From: Afipia sp.
GTDB lineage: Bacteria > Pseudomonadota > Alphaproteobacteria > Rhizobiales > Xanthobacteraceae
Direction of reading: 5' to 3'
Length of the DNA: 64,000 nucleotides
NCBI GenBank assembly: GCA_024508675.1
Contig: JANINQ010000015.1
Span: 1 to 64,000 of the forward strand
Below the pieces are notes generated by a model. It was not told where the DNA came from and made no database searches. It saw only the letters and a program-made list of their open reading frames with translations. Of this stretch, positions 8,901 to 17,214 are shown in pieces. The position numbers were made by a program, and so were the translations under genes. Position 1 is the stretch's first letter, and each line of letters starts with the position of its first letter.

Positions 8901-9656
8901 ATGACGCGACAACCTGTGAAGACCGCCGGTGATGGCCGCCCCTTCAACAATCTGCTGCGACGCCTGAACGAGTCCGACTATGCGCTGATCGAGCCGTTTC
9001 TGGAATCGTCGGCAGCAAAGGCGGACGACCTGCTCTACAATCCCGGCGACGATGTCGAGACCGTGCATTTTCCATGCGGGCCAAGCCTCGTGTCGTTTCT
9101 CGTGGCGAACGAAGACGGCCGCGATGTCGAAACCATTCTGGTCGGCCGCGAAGGTGCTGTCGGCGGCATTGTCAGCCAGGGATTTTTGCCGGCCTACACG
9201 CGCATCACGGTGAAGGTCGGCGGACCGTTCGTGCGGCTGCGTGTCAGCAAGCTCGATGCGGCCAAGGCACAGTCATCGACGCTGCGCTATCTGTTCGCCC
9301 GCTATGCCGACTGCATGCTGGCGCAGGTGTTTCAGTCCACTGCCTGCAACGCGATCCATTCCATCGAGCAACGCACGGCGAAATGGATTCTCTCGGCGCG
9401 GGAGCGGACCGGCGACGATCTCGTCCCCCTCACCCATGAGCAGCTCTCCACCATGCTCGGAGTCGGCCGCAGCTATGCCAGCCGCGTCATCCAGACCTTC
9501 AAGGCCGAAGGCATTCTGGAAACCCGGCGCGGAGCGATCCTGATCCGGAACGAGGCCGCGTTGGCCACCCGGTCCTGCCTCTGCAACGAGGCGGTAAAAG
9601 CCCATTTCGAGGAGGTATTGCGCGGGGTCTATCCAAGCGAAGAGGCCGCGAACTGA
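8901..9656 (+). CDS. Crp/Fnr-family transcriptional regulator
   Basis: This 251-residue regulator has an N-terminal cyclic-nucleotide-binding-like barrel (about 25-140) and a C-terminal Crp winged helix. The latter holds LTHEQLSTMLGVGRSYASRV and FKAEGILETRRGAILI as recognition helix and wing. The N-terminal Cys cluster of oxygen-sensing Fnr is missing, so it does not look like an iron-sulfur sensor. The ATG at 8901 is chosen over the one at 8877 because a GGGGGA site lies 4 bases upstream. The gene is divergent from the response regulator and could control it, but I see no Crp/Fnr palindrome in the 180 bases between them. Confidence 0.9.
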   Translation: MTRQPVKTAGDGRPFNNLLRRLNESDYALIEPFLESSAAKADDLLYNPGDDVETVHFPCGPSLVSFLVANEDGRDVETILVGREGAVGGIVSQGFLPAYTRITVKVGGPFVRLRVSKLDAAKAQSSTLRYLFARYADCMLAQVFQSTACNAIHSIEQRTAKWILSARERTGDDLVPLTHEQLSTMLGVGRSYASRVIQTFKAEGILETRRGAILIRNEAALATRSCLCNEAVKAHFEEVLRGVYPSEEAAN

Positions 9657-9760
9657 CCGATCCTCTCATCTGGCTGTGATCTGGCCAAATAGGGCCGATA
9701 TGGCCCCTTGGGCCGTTATCCTTGCTCCCAAAATGAGCGGATAAAATACCGTTCTGGCCG

Positions 9761-9846
9761 TTGTTTTTCGGCCCATTCTGACTATATTGCGCCGCAATGA
9801 GTGCCCCCGCGTGCCCGGTTCTGATGGACCGGGCACCGCGTTTTTT
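9761..9846 (+). promoter_or_regulatory. Candidate promoter and leader terminator/attenuator of typA
   Basis: A -35-like TTGTTT (9761-9766) and a -10-like TATATT (9783-9788) lie 16 bases apart. Twenty-odd bases later comes a perfect 9-bp stem, GTGCCCGGT (9811-9819) with ACCGGGCAC (9828-9836). The stem can extend through CGC/GCG with one bulge and runs straight into TTTTTT (9841-9846). This is a classic intrinsic terminator inside the presumed typA leader, 82 bases before the ATG. It could make a short RNA of about 50 bases or act as an attenuator. The promoter call is weaker than the hairpin. Confidence 0.6.
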
Positions 9847-9928
9847 GGGCCTAGCGCGCACGACAACATCGGACCTGCACTCAGCCGCCGTCGCGGTACC
9901 GCGCCCATAGCTGGAAGACCTGAGACAC

Positions 9929-11752
9929 ATGAATTTGCGAAACATCGCCATCATCGCCCACGTCGACCATGGCAAGACCACGCTCGTCGACAAGCTGTTG
10001 CAGCAATCGGGCACCTACCGCGAGAACCAGCGCGTCGCCGAGCGTGCGATGGATAGCAACGATCTCGAAAAAGAGCGCGGCATCACCATTCTCGCCAAGT
10101 GCACCTCGGTGCAGTGGGGCGAAACCCAGATCAACATCGTCGACACCCCCGGCCACGCCGACTTCGGCGGCGAGGTGGAGCGCATCCTGTCGATGGTGGA
10201 CGGCGTGATCGTGCTGGTCGACGCCGCCGAAGGCCCGATGCCGCAGACCAAGTTCGTCGTCGGCAAGGCGCTGAAGCTCGGCCTCAAGCCGATCGTCGCC
10301 ATCAACAAGGTGGATCGTCCCGACGGGCGCGCCACCGAAGTGCTCAACGAAGTGTTCGATCTGTTCGCGGCGCTCGACGCCACCGACGAGCAACTCGATT
10401 TCCCGATCCTCTACGGCTCGGGCAAGAACGGCTGGATGGGCGTGTCGCCGGACGACAACGGCAACGGCATGAAGCCGCTGTTCGAACTCGTGCTCAAGCA
10501 CGTCGCGCCGCCGGTGGTCGAGGAAGGTCCGTTCCGCCTGCTCGGCACCATCCTCGAAGCCAATCCCTATCTCGGCCGCATCATCACCGGCCGCATCGCG
10601 TCGGGCACCGTGAAGCCGAACCAGTCGGTGAAGGTGCTGTCGCGCGACGGCAAGACCGTGGAAACCGGGCGTATCTCGAAGATCCTCGCGTTCCGTGGTC
10701 TCGAGCGCGTGCCGCTCGATATCGCCGAAGCGGGCGACATCGTCGCCATTGCCGGCCTGACCAAGGGCACCGTGGCCGACACCTTCTGCGATCCGGCCGT
10801 CGAGGCGCCGATCCAGGCACAGGCGATCGATCCGCCGACCGTTTCGATGTCGTTCATCGTCAACAACTCGCCGCTCGCCGGCACCGAAGGCGACAAGGTG
10901 ACGAGCCGCATGATCCGTGATCGTCTGTTGCGCGAGGCTGAAGGCAACGTCGCGCTGCGCGTGGTGGAAGCCGCCGACAAGGATTCGATGGAAGTCTCGG
11001 GGCGCGGCGAATTGCAGCTCGCGATTCTGATCGAGACGATGCGCCGCGAAGGTTTCGAACTGTCGGTGTCGCGTCCGCGCGTGGTGCTGACCAAGGACGA
11101 CAACGGCCAGTTGCTGGAGCCGGTCGAGGAAGTCGTCATCGACGTCGACGAGGAATTCTCCGGCGTCGTCGTGCAGAAGATGAGCGAGCGCAAGGCCGAG
11201 ATGATCGAGATGCGCCCCTCCGGCGGCAACCGCCTGCGTCTCGTGTTCTACGCGCCGACCCGCGGCCTGATCGGCTACCAGAGCGAACTACTCACCGACA
11301 CCCGCGGCACCGCGATCATGAACCGTCTGTTCCACGGCTATGCCGCGTACAAGGGCGAAATCCAGGGCCGCCGCAACGGTGTGCTGATTTCCAACGAACA
11401 GGGCGAAGCCGTTGCCTATGCAATGTGGAAGCTGGAAGACCGCGGCCCGATGATGATCGAGCCGGGCTGGCGCGTGTATCGCGGCATGATCGTCGGCGAA
11501 CACACCCGCGAGAACGATCTCGAGATCAACGTCCTCAAGGGCAAGCAGCTCACCAACATCCGCACCACCTCGAAGGACGAAGCGGTGCGCCTCACCCCGC
11601 CGATCAAGATGACGCTGGAAAAGGCGCTGTCCTACATCGAGGACGACGAACTGGTGGAAATCACGCCGAAGTCGATCCGCCTGCGCAAGCGCCATCTCGA
11701 TCCGAACGACCGCAAGCGCGCGGAAAAGACCAAGGAAGCACTGGCGAGCTGA
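9929..11752 (+). CDS. typA: Translational GTPase TypA/BipA
   Basis: This 607-residue ribosome-associated GTPase of the EF-G superfamily has a role in ribosome assembly and stress adaptation. The GTPase motifs are IAHVDHGKTTLVDKLL (G1, about 10-25), RGITI (G2), DTPGHADFGGEVERIL (G3) and INKVDRPD (G4). They are followed by the beta-barrel domain and the C-terminal domain with TRGLIGYQSELLTDTRGTA and KGKQLTNIRTTSKDEAVRL. The length matches the family. The ATG at 9929 is unambiguous from the MNLRNIAIIAHVDHGKT start. It is transcribed alone: a leader hairpin lies upstream and two palindromic hairpins follow. Confidence 0.97.
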   Translation: MNLRNIAIIAHVDHGKTTLVDKLLQQSGTYRENQRVAERAMDSNDLEKERGITILAKCTSVQWGETQINIVDTPGHADFGGEVERILSMVDGVIVLVDAAEGPMPQTKFVVGKALKLGLKPIVAINKVDRPDGRATEVLNEVFDLFAALDATDEQLDFPILYGSGKNGWMGVSPDDNGNGMKPLFELVLKHVAPPVVEEGPFRLLGTILEANPYLGRIITGRIASGTVKPNQSVKVLSRDGKTVETGRISKILAFRGLERVPLDIAEAGDIVAIAGLTKGTVADTFCDPAVEAPIQAQAIDPPTVSMSFIVNNSPLAGTEGDKVTSRMIRDRLLREAEGNVALRVVEAADKDSMEVSGRGELQLAILIETMRREGFELSVSRPRVVLTKDDNGQLLEPVEEVVIDVDEEFSGVVVQKMSERKAEMIEMRPSGGNRLRLVFYAPTRGLIGYQSELLTDTRGTAIMNRLFHGYAAYKGEIQGRRNGVLISNEQGEAVAYAMWKLEDRGPMMIEPGWRVYRGMIVGEHTRENDLEINVLKGKQLTNIRTTSKDEAVRLTPPIKMTLEKALSYIEDDELVEITPKSIRLRKRHLDPNDRKRAEKTKEALAS

Positions 11753-11781
11753 GCTGCGCCGATCCTTTCCGTTATTGCATC

Positions 11782-11861
11782 ATGGCCGGGCTTGTCCCGG
11801 CCATTTTCGTTTCCGCGCCTCAATGACGCAAAATCGAATGCCCGGCCTTGTGCCGGGCATT
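11782..11861. repeat. Two hairpin repeats after typA (probable terminator)
   Basis: The first is ATGGCCGGG-CTTGT-CCCGGCCAT (11782-11804), followed by TTTCGTTT, and can serve as the typA terminator. The second is AATGCCCGGC-CTTGT-GCCGGGCATT (11837-11861). Both share the CTTGT loop and belong to the same extragenic family as the hairpins at 37575-37597 and 37631-37653. Confidence 0.75.
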
Positions 11862-11918
11862 GTCGTCTTATAGGTCGGATAGACTGAAGCCGTACAGGCA
11901 CCGGATTTGAGTCTCTCC

Positions 11919-13163
11919 ATGACCCTTCCCTCCGACATCGATGTGGCCATCATCGGCGCAGGCGCAGCCGGCCTTGCCGCGGCACGCACGCTGGAGAGTT
12001 CAGGCCTGTCGGTTCTTATCCTTGAAGCCCGCGACCGGATCGGTGGACGCAGCCAGACCCTGATCCTGCCGGGCGATGTGGTGTTCGATGTCGGCTGCGA
12101 ATGGCTGCACTCCGCCGACAGAAACGCGTTCGTGCAAATCGCACACGACCTCGGCTTCGAGATCAACCAGACGCGCCCGCGCTGGCGCGAGCAAAGCCTC
12201 AACATCGGTTTTCCGCCGGAGCAGCGCGAGGCGTTTCTCGCCGCGATGGATGCGTTCGATACCCGCGTGGCGGATGCCGCCGAACTGCCGGAGGACACGC
12301 CGGCGCGGCAATGGCTGGAGCCCGGCAACCGCTGGAACGCCGCGATCGAAACCATCAGCACCTACATCAATGGTGTCGAGCTCGACCGCGTCTCGACCTA
12401 CGACATGGATGCCTATGAGGACACCGGCGTGAACTGGCGTGTGCGCCGCGGTTACGGCGCGCTGATCGCCGCCTATGGCGCGCCATGTCCCGTCGCGTTG
12501 AGCACCAGAGTGACGCTGATCGATCATTCCGGCGCACGCATCCGCATCGAGACTTCGCGCGGCACGCTGAGCGCCAGCAAGGTGATCGTCACCGCACCGA
12601 CACCTCTCCTGGCGAACGAGTCGATCCGGTTTCATCCGGCGCTGCCGGAGAAAGTTGCCGCAGCAAACGGCCTGCCGCTTGGCCTTGCCGACAAGGTGAT
12701 GCTGGCGCTGGACGAGCCGGACTCATTGCCGAGCGACGGCCACTTCTACGGCACGACCGACCGGATCGGCACCGGCAGCTATCATCTGCGCCCGATGGGC
12801 CAACCCTGTATCGCAGGTTTTTTCGGCGGCACCTTTGCACGCCAACTGGAAGATGCGGGCGAAGGCGCGCTGGCGGCGCAGGCCATTGACGAACTGGTGG
12901 CGCTGCTCGGCTCGAATTATCGCAACAGACTGCATCCCATCGGCGAGTCGCGCTGGGCGCACGATCCGTTCGCACTTGGATCGTATTCGCATGCGATGCC
13001 CGGTCATGCCGATGACCGGGCTATCCTCGCCGCGCCGGTGAATGATCGCCTGTTCTTCGCCGGCGAAGCGACGTCACCCGATTTCTTCACCACCGCTCAC
13101 GGCGCGCAGGAAAGCGGCGTGCGCGCGGCGCGAGAGGTGATGGGCAAGATTCAATCGACGTGA
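11919..13163 (+). CDS. FAD-dependent amine-oxidase-like oxidoreductase
   Basis: This flavoprotein of about 414 residues is of the flavin monoamine oxidase / NAD(P)-FAD oxidoreductase type. The N-terminal dinucleotide site is VAIIGAGAAGLAAARTLESS with LILEARDRIGGRSQT. The C-terminal FAD contact block is LFFAGEATSPDFFTTAHGAQ followed by SGVRAA. Members oxidise amines or desaturate polycyclic and carotenoid-like substrates, so the substrate is open. The ATG at 11919 is used; a TTG four codons earlier (11907) is an alternative, and neither has a strong ribosome site. The 3' end overlaps by 13 bases the stop end of the convergent small gene. Confidence 0.88.
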   Translation: MTLPSDIDVAIIGAGAAGLAAARTLESSGLSVLILEARDRIGGRSQTLILPGDVVFDVGCEWLHSADRNAFVQIAHDLGFEINQTRPRWREQSLNIGFPPEQREAFLAAMDAFDTRVADAAELPEDTPARQWLEPGNRWNAAIETISTYINGVELDRVSTYDMDAYEDTGVNWRVRRGYGALIAAYGAPCPVALSTRVTLIDHSGARIRIETSRGTLSASKVIVTAPTPLLANESIRFHPALPEKVAAANGLPLGLADKVMLALDEPDSLPSDGHFYGTTDRIGTGSYHLRPMGQPCIAGFFGGTFARQLEDAGEGALAAQAIDELVALLGSNYRNRLHPIGESRWAHDPFALGSYSHAMPGHADDRAILAAPVNDRLFFAGEATSPDFFTTAHGAQESGVRAAREVMGKIQST

Positions 13164-13396
13164 AATGCTTCTTTCAAGATTTTGATAAGCTGCAGTCCGG
13201 AATCTCGATCAAGTTGGATCGTCTGACTCTTCTTTCCCGGGATATCTCGTGTATCCCGGCCGAAGCTATCAATCTGAACAAAGCTTCGGCCATCTCGTTC
13301 AAAGACTGCATACTTTGCGTCAATTTCGTCATGAACCGAGTTACGCTCCATCTGGCTTCGCTCAAATCTTCGAATTAACGCCATTATGTCCTCCAC
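13151..13396 (-). CDS. Small conserved hypothetical protein (81 aa)
   Basis: This small soluble protein has a charged N-terminal helix and a beta-rich core (YAVFERDGRSFVQIDSFGRD), then PGKKSQTIQLDRDSGLQLIK. The look (ERDG...QIDSFGR...PGKKSQT.QLD) is that of short conserved hypothetical proteins that I have seen in rhizobial genomes, but I cannot name a function. The ATG at 13396, or the one at 13384, is possible. It is convergent with the flavoprotein gene and overlaps its end by 13 bases. It sits 11 bases downstream of the secreted hydrolase start and on the same strand, but the hydrolase reads away from it towards lower coordinates in its own span. Confidence 0.65.
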   Translation of the reverse strand: MEDIMALIRRFERSQMERNSVHDEIDAKYAVFERDGRSFVQIDSFGRDTRDIPGKKSQTIQLDRDSGLQLIKILKEAFHVD

Positions 13397-13407
13397 GACC
13401 TCGTCAA

Positions 13408-14334
13408 TTACTTCTTCTTCGCACCTGCGCCCTGCACCGGGGGTGCTTGCACATTCAACCCCATCGCATTCGCGATCAGCGGTGCGAGCATCGCCTCGTC
13501 TCCCGCTTCCGCGAGCCAGTGGCCTTCCTTGCCGGACGGCGGCAGTACCTGAAAATTCACCTTGTCATCGCCGGCCTCGGTGAATGCGTCGGCCAGTTGC
13601 TTTGAAAACTCCGGCGGGAAGAACGAGTCGTTCTCCGCCACCAGCCATGTCAGCGGCACGCGCGCATCCTCGCCGAATTCCTTCACAGCAGCGATGAGCC
13701 TGTCCGGCGCGCAGATGTTGTTAGCGCGGTCATCCTTGCGGCCGCCGCGTCCCGGCGCGAAAGCAATGATGGCGGAAATATCTTTCGGGCTGCGATCGGT
13801 CAGCGCCAGCGCGCCCCATCCGCCCGCCGAATGACCGACAATGACGGACGCATCCTTGCGCGCGAACGATTGTGTGCGGATGAACGTTAGCGCCGTCATG
13901 ATCGATTCCGCTGTCGTGCGCGCCGACATCGCATATTCGGCATTGTCGCAGCCTTCCTGATCTTCAAGATAAGGCCCGCCGGTCTTGCCATGGCCGAGCC
14001 GCTGGGGAATGAGGACGGCAAAGCCTTTCGCCACCAATGCCGCCGCCAGCGCCGGATAATCCGGCTGCGGCATCTGCGCGCGCGCCAGCCGGTTCTGGGT
14101 CGAGGCGTGGGCGATCAGGGCAATCCGGAACGGACCTTTGCCCGGCGGGCGAAACAGGATGGCTCGCGAAGGTGTGATCTGGTCCTGCGTCGGCACCAGC
14201 CAGTCCTGCCGGCGGTTTGGTCCCGACTCACCGCCCTGCGGGCCGAGCCTCGGCTCAGCCCCGGCGGGCGTATGTGACAGAAGACCGCCCGCGAGAAGCA
14301 GAACAGCCGCCGTGAACAATGCGTTTTTTGTCAT
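13408..14334 (-). CDS. Secreted alpha/beta hydrolase (dienelactone-hydrolase-like)
   Basis: This 308-residue protein has a signal peptide (MTKNALFTAAVLLLAGGLLS, cleavage near AGA-EP) and an alpha/beta hydrolase fold. The nucleophile elbow is SVIVGHSAGGWGALALTD near residue 166, with Ser as nucleophile. The acid and His are likely in VAENDSFFPPEF and GKEGHWLAEAGD. The GCDNAEYAM loop and ANNICAP could form a disulfide. It would act in the periplasm on an ester or polymer fragment; the substrate is unknown. The tail is Gln/Pro/Ala/Lys rich. On the same strand, the small gene at 13151-13396 follows 11 bases downstream and may be co-transcribed. Confidence 0.85.
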   Translation of the reverse strand: MTKNALFTAAVLLLAGGLLSHTPAGAEPRLGPQGGESGPNRRQDWLVPTQDQITPSRAILFRPPGKGPFRIALIAHASTQNRLARAQMPQPDYPALAAALVAKGFAVLIPQRLGHGKTGGPYLEDQEGCDNAEYAMSARTTAESIMTALTFIRTQSFARKDASVIVGHSAGGWGALALTDRSPKDISAIIAFAPGRGGRKDDRANNICAPDRLIAAVKEFGEDARVPLTWLVAENDSFFPPEFSKQLADAFTEAGDDKVNFQVLPPSGKEGHWLAEAGDEAMLAPLIANAMGLNVQAPPVQGAGAKKK

Positions 14335-14442
14335 CTGCGGCGATCATTGCCTGCGTCGCGGCGCCAAGCCAAGCGGCATGCAGCGCACAACTGTCCTCTT
14401 TCGGCACAGGTCACTCCTCACCTGATGCAAAAACCGCACATA

Positions 14443-14458
14443 TTAACCGATAATTAAC
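14443..14458. promoter_or_regulatory. Perfect CtrA-type box (TTAA-N7-TTAAC)
   Basis: TTAACCGATAATTAAC matches the full CtrA consensus TTAA-N7-TTAAC exactly, including the CC that often follows the first half in rhizobia. It lies between the divergent hydrolase (start 14334) and GNAT (start 14502) genes, centred about 52 bases before the GNAT start. CtrA is the cell-cycle response regulator of alphaproteobacteria. Binding is predicted, not shown. Confidence 0.55.
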
Positions 14459-14501
14459 GATGGACCTTGAAGGCGGGCCTCTGAGTTGCTTTGATTGCCT
14501 C

Positions 14502-15011
14502 ATGAGCACAACCCTTATCGAAGTTCGCCCCGCCAAGGCTTCCGATGCGTCAGCAGTTGCTACGACGCATGACGAAGCATGGCGCGCGGCCTATCAGGGA
14601 ATCATCCCGGGCGCCGAACTCGAAAAGCTGATCAACCGCCGCGGCCCTCAGTGGTGGGACTCGGCGATCCGAAAAGGCAGCCGCGTCAGCGTCTTGTGCT
14701 TCGGTGACAAGATCGCGGGCTATGCCAATTATGGCCGCAACCGCGCCCGCAGCCTGCATTTCGAAGGCGAGATCTACGAGCTCTACCTGCGTCCGGAATT
14801 TCAGGGTCTCGGCTTTGGCCGCCGCCTGTTTGGCGCCGCCAAGCGCGACCTCGGCCAGAGCGGACTCAAGAGCATGGTGATCTGGGCGCTTTCGGACAAC
14901 GAGCCGGCGGTCGAATTCTACCGCACCCTCGGCGGCCGGATGGTCGCGCGCTCCTCGGAGCGGTTCGGCGGCAAGTCGCTCGACAAGGTCGCGTTCGCCT
15001 GGACGGCCTGA
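14502..15011 (+). CDS. GNAT-family N-acetyltransferase
   Basis: This 169-residue protein is a single GNAT domain. It has EVRPAKASDASAVATTHDEA at the N-terminus, EIYELYLRPEFQGLGFGRRL as the acetyl-CoA pyrophosphate loop (Q-G-x-G-x-G/R type), and VIWALSDNEPAVEFYRTLGG near the end. The acceptor is unknown; RimI-like protein acetylation or small-molecule acetylation are both possible. The ATG at 14502 is preferred to 14460 because the domain starts there and the earlier start abuts the CtrA-type box. The ribosome site is poor. ppa follows on the same strand after 117 bases. Confidence 0.88.
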   Translation: MSTTLIEVRPAKASDASAVATTHDEAWRAAYQGIIPGAELEKLINRRGPQWWDSAIRKGSRVSVLCFGDKIAGYANYGRNRARSLHFEGEIYELYLRPEFQGLGFGRRLFGAAKRDLGQSGLKSMVIWALSDNEPAVEFYRTLGGRMVARSSERFGGKSLDKVAFAWTA

Positions 15012-15089
15012 GGCCTAAGGGCTGCCTTTCTTTCCCGACTTGATACTTTTGGACCGTTTTTTTCGGCTTCCGGCATCTGTCCGGATTCG

Positions 15090-15105
15090 CTAACCAGCGC
15101 ATAAC
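15090..15105. promoter_or_regulatory. Degenerate CtrA-like box before ppa
   Basis: CTAA-CCAGCGC-ATAAC has the correct spacing of the TTAA-N7-TTAAC pattern with one mismatch per half. It lies 24 bases before the ppa ATG. It is weaker than the box at 14443 and may be chance. Confidence 0.25.
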
Positions 15106-15128
15106 ATCGAACAACCACAAGGCCTGTC

Positions 15129-15659
15129 ATGCGCATCGACGCGATTTCCATCGGCAAGACTCCTCCCGACGAGGTGAATGTCATCATCGAGGTTCCGGTC
15201 GGCGGCGAGCCGATCAAGTATGAACTCGACAAGGAGGCCGGCACGCTGGTGGTGGACCGTTTCCTCTACACGGCGATGCGCTATCCCGGGAACTACGGTT
15301 TCATTCCGCACACCCTCTCCGACGACGGCGATCCCTGCGACGTGCTGGTGGCCAACACCCGCGCCATCGTGCCGGGAGCGGTGATCGCGGTGCGTCCGGT
15401 CGGCGTGCTGTTCATGGAAGACGAAGCGGGCGGCGACGAGAAGATCATCGCGGTGCCGACGTCGAAGCTGACGCAGCGCTATGACAAGGTGAAGAACTAC
15501 AGCGATCTTCCGGAGATCACGCTGCAGCAGATCCAGCACTTCTTCGAGCATTACAAGGATCTCGAACCCAACAAGTGGGTGAAGGTGCTGCGCTGGGGCA
15601 ATGCCGAGGAAGCGCGCAAGCTGATCCTCGAAGGCATCGAGCGCGCGAAGAAGAAATAG
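15129..15659 (+). CDS. ppa: Inorganic pyrophosphatase (family I)
   Basis: This 176-residue soluble pyrophosphatase hydrolyses PPi from biosynthetic reactions. The family I signature is [10 protein letters not shown] near residue 65, giving the metal-binding aspartates. [14 protein letters not shown] precedes it, and [20 protein letters not shown] follows. The length is normal for bacterial hexameric enzymes. The ATG at 15129 is clear. The M20 peptidase gene starts 27 bases after the stop on the same strand, so the two may share a transcript. Confidence 0.97.
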   Translation: MRIDAISIGKTPPDEVNVIIEVPVGGEPIKYELDKEAGTLVVDRFLYTAMRYPGNYGFIPHTLSDDGDPCDVLVANTRAIVPGAVIAVRPVGVLFMEDEAGGDEKIIAVPTSKLTQRYDKVKNYSDLPEITLQQIQHFFEHYKDLEPNKWVKVLRWGNAEEARKLILEGIERAKKK

Positions 15660-15686
15660 CGGCGCGAACAGCGGGGGATTCAGACC

Positions 15687-17162
15687 ATGCGCATCATCCG
15701 AATCCTCCGCAACGTCGTCCTGCTGCTGATTGCGGCGGCGATTGTGCTCGCCGCTGTATTGGTGGCGAACACCTGGCGCAAGCCTTCACGGCAGATCGCA
15801 GTCGCGCCGGTTGCGCCCGCCGCGGTCGATGAGAATGCCGCCGCGCGGCGGCTCGGCGCCGCGGTCAAATTGCAGACCATCGCCAGCGCCGACGCCGATC
15901 AGAGCGCGGATGCCTTCCGCGCGCTCCACGATCTGATCGCGCAAAGCTTTCCGGCCTTCCACGCCGCCGCCAGGCGCGAGATCGTCGCCAACTACAGCCT
16001 GCTCTACACCTGGGAAGGCAGCGATCCGAAGGCGCCGCCGATTGCGCTGCTGGCGCATCAGGACGTGGTGCCGATTGCGCCGGGCACCGAAGGCGACTGG
16101 CAGGTGCCGCCGTTCAGCGGCGAGGTGAAAGACGGCTTTATCTGGGGCCGCGGTTCGTGGGACGACAAAGGCAACCTGTTCTCGATGCTAGAGGCTGCCG
16201 AGCAGCTCGCGAAGGACGGCTTTCGTCCGAAACGCACGATCTATTTCGCCTTCGGACATGACGAGGAAGTCTCGGGCAAGCGCGGCGCGGCCGCGATCTC
16301 GAAGCTGCTGCAATCGCGCGGCGTGCGGCTCGACTTCATTTTCGATGAAGGCCTGCTGATCACCGACGGAATCCTCAAGGGTGTCGACAAGCCGGTGGCG
16401 CTGATCGGCATCGCCGAGAAGGGCTATGTCACGCTCAATCTGTCAACCACCGCAACACCCGGCCATTCGTCGCTGCCGCCGCCCGACACCGCCATCGGAA
16501 AATTGAGCGCCGCGCTGGCGCGGCTGGAGAGCAAGCCGTTCCCCGCCTCCGTCAGCGGTGTGATGCGCGAGACATTGCAAACCGCCGCGCCGGAAATGAA
16601 TTTCAGCAGCCGCCTTGCACTGTCCAACCTGTGGCTGCTCGAACCGCTGGTGCGCGCGCAACTCGAGAAGACGGCGCAGACCGCCGCCACCATCCGTACC
16701 ACGACGGCGCTGACCATCTTCAATGCGGGCAACAAGGAAAACGTATTGCCGGGCCGCGCGGAAGCCATCGTGAATTTCCGCCTGCTGCCGGGCGAAACCG
16801 AGGATAGCGTCGTTGCGCGCGTGAAGTCGGTTATCGCGGATGACCGCATCAAGGTGACGCCGCTTCCCGGCAACACCAATCCGCCGCCGATGACGTCCAC
16901 CTCCACGCCGAGCTATCAGGCGGTGAACCGCACCATCCGCGAAATCTTTCCTGATGTTCTGGTGGTGCCCGGCCTGATGGTGGCCGCGACCGACTCGCGC
17001 AACTATCTCGATGTCACCGACAACATCTTTCGCTTCTCGCCGGTGCGCGCGACGGCGGAAGACCTCAAGCGTTTTCACGGCACCAACGAACGGCTCAGCG
17101 TCGCCAACTATGCCGACATGATCCGGTTCTACAGGCGGCTGGTGCAGAACGTAGCGCAGTAA
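15687..17162 (+). CDS. M20-family metallopeptidase with N-terminal membrane anchor
   Basis: This 491-residue protein has an N-terminal membrane helix (about 6-28) and then an M20 dipeptidase/carboxypeptidase fold. Metal ligands are in LLAHQDVVPIAPGTEGDW (His and Asp), GRGSWDDKGNLFSMLEA (bridging Asp), and FGHDEEVSGKRGAAAIS (catalytic Glu pair). Further ligands are in FDEGLLITDG and near the C-terminus. The insert domain for dimerisation lies in the middle (GYVTLNLSTTATPGHSSLPP). It resembles the carboxypeptidase S / CPS1 group. It would hydrolyse peptides or N-acyl amino acids on the periplasmic face. It lies 27 bases after ppa. Confidence 0.9.
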   Translation: MRIIRILRNVVLLLIAAAIVLAAVLVANTWRKPSRQIAVAPVAPAAVDENAAARRLGAAVKLQTIASADADQSADAFRALHDLIAQSFPAFHAAARREIVANYSLLYTWEGSDPKAPPIALLAHQDVVPIAPGTEGDWQVPPFSGEVKDGFIWGRGSWDDKGNLFSMLEAAEQLAKDGFRPKRTIYFAFGHDEEVSGKRGAAAISKLLQSRGVRLDFIFDEGLLITDGILKGVDKPVALIGIAEKGYVTLNLSTTATPGHSSLPPPDTAIGKLSAALARLESKPFPASVSGVMRETLQTAAPEMNFSSRLALSNLWLLEPLVRAQLEKTAQTAATIRTTTALTIFNAGNKENVLPGRAEAIVNFRLLPGETEDSVVARVKSVIADDRIKVTPLPGNTNPPPMTSTSTPSYQAVNRTIREIFPDVLVVPGLMVAATDSRNYLDVTDNIFRFSPVRATAEDLKRFHGTNERLSVANYADMIRFYRRLVQNVAQ

Positions 17163-17170
17163 GTTTTGTG

Positions 17171-17196
17171 TCGTCCCCGCTTTCGCGGGGACGACG
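17171..17196. repeat. Palindromic repeat between convergent M20 and folD genes
   Basis: GTCGTCCCCGC-TTTC-GCGGGGACGAC is a perfect 11-bp stem with a 4-base loop. It is the first of a family of GTCGTYCCSGC palindromes also found at 30008, 38093, 38183 and 49370. It sits between convergent genes and may terminate both. Confidence 0.8.
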
Positions 17197-17214
17197 TCGC
17201 AAATGTAGCGAAGC

